NCBI RefSeq assembly: GCF_017303375.1
Contig: NZ_JAFKOH010000011.1
Location: 86,169-150,168, forward strand
Direction: 5' to 3'
DNA: 64,000 nt
From: Bacillus sp. NTK074B
Lineage (GTDB): Bacteria > Bacillota > Bacilli > Bacillales > Bacillaceae_B
Both the position numbers and the translations under genes were made by a program. The first letter of the stretch is position 1, and each line of letters begins with the position of its first letter. The notes under the pieces were generated by a model that saw only the letters and a list, made by a program, of their open reading frames with translations, was not told the DNA's origin and did not search any database. This document shows positions 61,577 to 64,000 of the stretch, piece by piece.

Positions 61577-62158
61577 TTACGTGGATAATCCGTTCAGTAA
61601 ATAATCCTCCATGATTGCGGCGATTTTTTCAGACGATAGGGGCTTGTGATTCCGTTCCCAATCAGAAACAAGGGAAATGTATACCTTCAACAAGATAAAT
61701 GCAATGACTTCCGTATCACACGGGTTGATCTGCCCACTCTCCATAGCCCGATCAATCTTACTTTTAATATACGAAAGCAATTCATTCTCGATATGTTGAA
61801 GCATTTCCTCCACTGCCCGGGTGCCGATTTGCTTCTCTTCCTCTATCAGCTTCAGCATCAATTGATGGTCTGTCCGGTACTCAAGAAGCGTAATCAATGC
61901 CCGGTGAACATTTTCATAAAAGGTGTTGTCCGGGTGTAGGGCAAGATCTGCTGAGGATTTCATTTCCCTCACCATGCTATACACAATTTCCTCAAACAAC
62001 TCATCCTTATTCTTAAAGAACGTGTAAATCGTTCCTTTCCCGACATTCGCTAGCTTCGCTACCTGCTCCATCGTAGTCGCCTTATACCCAAACAGCGAAA
62101 AAGACTTCGTCGCCGCCTCCACAATCAACGCTCTTCGATCAATAGACATCCTATCCAT
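61577..62158 (-). CDS. TetR family transcriptional regulator
   Basis: A 193-residue repressor with an N-terminal TetR helix-turn-helix (FGYKATTMEQVAKLANVGKG then TIYTFFKNKDELFEEIV, residues ~20-60) and a helical ligand domain. It resembles YhgD, the regulator encoded beside yhgE in B. subtilis. The start may be the ATG at 62158 or the one at 62149; AGGGGG lies 3 and 12 nt before them. It is upstream of and co-oriented with the yhgE-like gene. Confidence 0.88.
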   Translation of the reverse strand: MDRMSIDRRALIVEAATKSFSLFGYKATTMEQVAKLANVGKGTIYTFFKNKDELFEEIVYSMVREMKSSADLALHPDNTFYENVHRALITLLEYRTDHQLMLKLIEEEKQIGTRAVEEMLQHIENELLSYIKSKIDRAMESGQINPCDTEVIAFILLKVYISLVSDWERNHKPLSSEKIAAIMEDYLLNGLST

Positions 62159-62245
62159 AAACCCCCTGACCAAACCAGTGTTTCGTTCAAACCCATTCTA
62201 AACCCCACTATAACATCTCACCGTAATAGATTCAAAGATAAAAAA

Positions 62246-62300
62246 GAGGGACGGACCTCGACTCCTAGTACCTGCTCCTAGGAATAAAGGTCCGTCCCTC
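62246..62300. repeat. Facing pair of GAGGGACGGACCTC repeats after the glutamate dehydrogenase gene
   Basis: Copies at 62246-62259 (forward) and 62287-62300 (reverse, one mismatch) with an inner CTCCTAG/CTAGGAG-like stem; likely a hairpin at the mRNA end. Confidence 0.85.
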
Positions 62301-62308
62301 AAAAGGTG

Positions 62309-63688
62309 TTAATACAGTTTTCCCTGTCTATATAACACCGTCGAAAGTTTCATGACGGAGTGGATGTAGCAGTTCTGGCGGAGTGGGAACGGATCTCCGA
62401 AGAAGAGTGGCAGGACGGTGTCCAGGGTGGATTTCATCTTGTCGTAGAGGAGATTGAATACTTCGTCCTCTTTATAGAACTGGGTTTCCCTGCCCTGTAG
62501 CCATTCGAAGTAGGAGACGATCACCCCTCCTGCATTGGCGAGGATGTCCGGGATGATGATGACTCCTTTTTCACTTAAATACGAATCCGCTTCGGTGGTG
62601 ATTGGCGCATTCGCCCCTTCGACGATGATCCTCGCTTTCACTTTTCCTACGTTCTCTTTGTGGACCTGATCTTCAAGGGCTGCAAGCATCAGGACATCGA
62701 CGTCCAGGTAAAGGACCTCATCCCGCTCGCGGATATCCGCCTTCACACCGATTTCTTTCAATTGCCCCTCTTCAGTCGGGAGATCTCCCCTATTCTTCAT
62801 GGTGAATTCGACCAAAGCCGGGATATCCAGGCCATCTGGATTGAACAACGTAACATTCCGGTCACTCACCGCCACCACTTTATTCTGCAGGTGAGTGGAC
62901 TGATGAGCTTCAAGTGCTGCGACGGATCCCACGTTCCCAAACCCCTGGACGGCAATCGTCAACGGTCGATTTTCATAATCCAGAGCCGTTTTTGCGAAAA
63001 TGTTATCCGTTTTGGTCAACAGGCTCTTCTGCTCCCTCACAAAATCATGGACAAGGTAACGGAATGTAAAGAATACCCCTTTCCCTGTCGCTTCCCGACG
63101 ACCGAGGGATCCTCCATTCACAATGCTTTTGCCTGTAAAGCTCCCTCTATATGGCATCCCTGGACGAATACTCTTATACTCTGCCATCATCCAGTCCATC
63201 TCCCGCTCGCCGGATCCCATATCAGGGGCCGGGATATCTTTATCAGGTCCAAGAATATCACTGAAGTACTGGACATACTTCCTCGAAATCAAGTGAAGAT
63301 CTTTCTCGGAATACTCCCGGGGATTCAGGATGATCCCGCCTTTCCCGCCTCCGAACGGAACATCATGGAGGGCATTCTTCAACGTCATCAATGACGCCAG
63401 GTTCACGACCTCTTCCTCATTCACCGACTCATGGAACCGGATCCCTCCCTTATAAGGTCCGAGGGCATTATTATGCTGTACCCGAAACGCCGGGATCCGG
63501 ACGACCTTTTCGTCCCCAAGGGGAATCCTCAAATACGATTTATGTACATGATTCGGCGTCGACAGGATCGACGTCAACGAAGTAAACGCTTTCTTTCTTG
63601 TCTCTCCTTTTACTTCCGGTAAAAATGACTGATCTTCTAATAACGCATTCAATGATTTCTGGACAATGTCTCTCGTTTGGCTGATCAA
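62309..63688 (-). CDS. Glu/Leu/Phe/Val dehydrogenase (glutamate dehydrogenase)
   Basis: A 459-residue dehydrogenase starting with TTG at 63688 after AGGAGG (8 nt). The substrate-binding motif GPYKGGIRFH lies near residues 77-86, the catalytic lysine segment PFGGGKGGI near 110-118, and the Rossmann motif VQGFGNVGS near 249-257. It interconverts glutamate with 2-oxoglutarate and ammonia; the exact amino acid preference cannot be fixed. The C-terminal part is longer and more divergent (PLFFGDPFPLRQNCYIHSVM) than in RocG/GudB, so it may be a separate paralogue. Confidence 0.88.
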   Translation of the reverse strand: MISQTRDIVQKSLNALLEDQSFLPEVKGETRKKAFTSLTSILSTPNHVHKSYLRIPLGDEKVVRIPAFRVQHNNALGPYKGGIRFHESVNEEEVVNLASLMTLKNALHDVPFGGGKGGIILNPREYSEKDLHLISRKYVQYFSDILGPDKDIPAPDMGSGEREMDWMMAEYKSIRPGMPYRGSFTGKSIVNGGSLGRREATGKGVFFTFRYLVHDFVREQKSLLTKTDNIFAKTALDYENRPLTIAVQGFGNVGSVAALEAHQSTHLQNKVVAVSDRNVTLFNPDGLDIPALVEFTMKNRGDLPTEEGQLKEIGVKADIRERDEVLYLDVDVLMLAALEDQVHKENVGKVKARIIVEGANAPITTEADSYLSEKGVIIIPDILANAGGVIVSYFEWLQGRETQFYKEDEVFNLLYDKMKSTLDTVLPLFFGDPFPLRQNCYIHSVMKLSTVLYRQGKLY

Positions 63689-63929
63689 TATGGGTCCCTC
63701 CTATTGTTTATAGAAAATAGTGGTATTTAGTATAGGGTTACCCTTAATTGTATGGTTAAAAACGACTATTTTCCTATGAATCACGGAACTGTCCAACAAA
63801 AAGTGGCTGGGTCATAACTGGATCTATACACTCTAAGGAAGAACAATGAGATCACGTATTCCACCGCTGATGATTTCCTGTCAAGACTTCGCTTTCCCCG
63901 GGCGGAAGGCGAGCCTCCTCACAGCTGAG

Positions 63930-64000
63930 TTGCACCCCTAATGTTGGACACCCAACCAACATTAGGAGGTCTAACTCTATGTCCAGGTGTACTCAAGAAA
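63930..64000 (+). mobile_element. Left edge of an insertion sequence with transposase start
   Basis: CCTAATGTTGG (63937-63947) and CCAACATTAGG (63956-63966) form an 11-bp hairpin overlapping AGGAGGT. An ATG at 63979 opens MSRCTQE to the window end. A terminal TGGACACC-like sequence and a hairpin before the transposase start are typical of IS ends. The family cannot be fixed from seven codons. The preceding CGCTTTCCCCGGGCGGAAGGC (63891 on) resembles a repeat common in Bacillus genomes. Confidence 0.5.

Noticed and set aside
62660..63394. 244-codon plus-strand frame across the glutamate dehydrogenase gene
   Set aside because: It is the antisense shadow of a strongly conserved gene; no start site or family.

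Overview
The window looks like chromosome of a low-to-moderate GC Bacillaceae bacterium (Bacillus or a close relative such as Rossellomorea; the genus is inferred). The left half follows the Bacillus subtilis comF-flg-hag-fliD-hpf-secA-prfB-cccB-ftsEX region almost gene for gene. Starts use strong Shine-Dalgarno sites, several genes start with TTG, and SigD- and SigB-type promoters, an S-box riboswitch and Gram-positive lipoprotein signals are present. Most genes are on the minus strand.

Layout. 1-10217: cell division (ftsX fragment, ftsE), cytochrome c-551, a YitT-family membrane protein, prfB with its programmed frameshift, secA, a SEC-C zinc protein, a DUF1028 protein and hpf. 10500-11393: a REP-associated transposase gene with one in-frame stop, flanked by palindrome arrays with an exact 25-bp period. 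11388-23389: a late flagellar cluster (fliT, fliS, fliD, flaG, hag, csrA, fliW, yviE-like, flgL, flgK, flgN, flgM, yvyF) with SigD promoters before flgM, hag and flaG. 23449-26622: competence genes comFC and comFA (no comFB) and degV. 26853-41036: mixed housekeeping genes (PilZ, EamA transporter, two secreted or cell-wall functions, murB, two XRE-TPR regulators, VOC, NERD, ppaC, pbpC, trhO). 41095-48360: a 1752-residue secreted nuclease/nucleotidase and a SEC-C protein. 48459-51205: metNPQ methionine transport under a SAM riboswitch. 51482-57922: an alpha-galactoside operon (LacI regulator, GH36 alpha-galactosidase, two permeases, a frameshifted binding-protein gene) behind a cre-like site. 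58204-64000: two small DUF proteins, YhgE/Pip with its TetR regulator, glutamate dehydrogenase, and the edge of an insertion sequence.

The most striking object is the flagellin gene hag (15769-18045). It is interrupted near its 3' end by two ORF-less group I introns whose P1, P2, P7 and P9 elements can be read directly. If intron 1 is not removed, translation runs into five intron-encoded codons, YALAA, and a stop. YALAA is the C-terminal end of the tmRNA (SsrA) proteolysis tag, so unspliced flagellin should be a ClpXP substrate. If intron 2 is retained, its first codons complete a normal flagellin C-terminus (QGVLQLLR); if it is removed, a different terminal exon ([14 protein letters not shown]) is used. 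Next to it is a gene of unknown function with an RX4H (HEPN-like) motif.

Two families of short dispersed repeats run through the window: a GAGGGACGGACCTC element (about 14 copies, several as facing inverted pairs, at least one inside a gene) and the GTGCCTGGCAC palindromes around the transposase and at the start of comFA. Damaged genes include the transposase (internal stop), the sugar-binding protein (1-nt frameshift) and a helicase tail behind pbpC.
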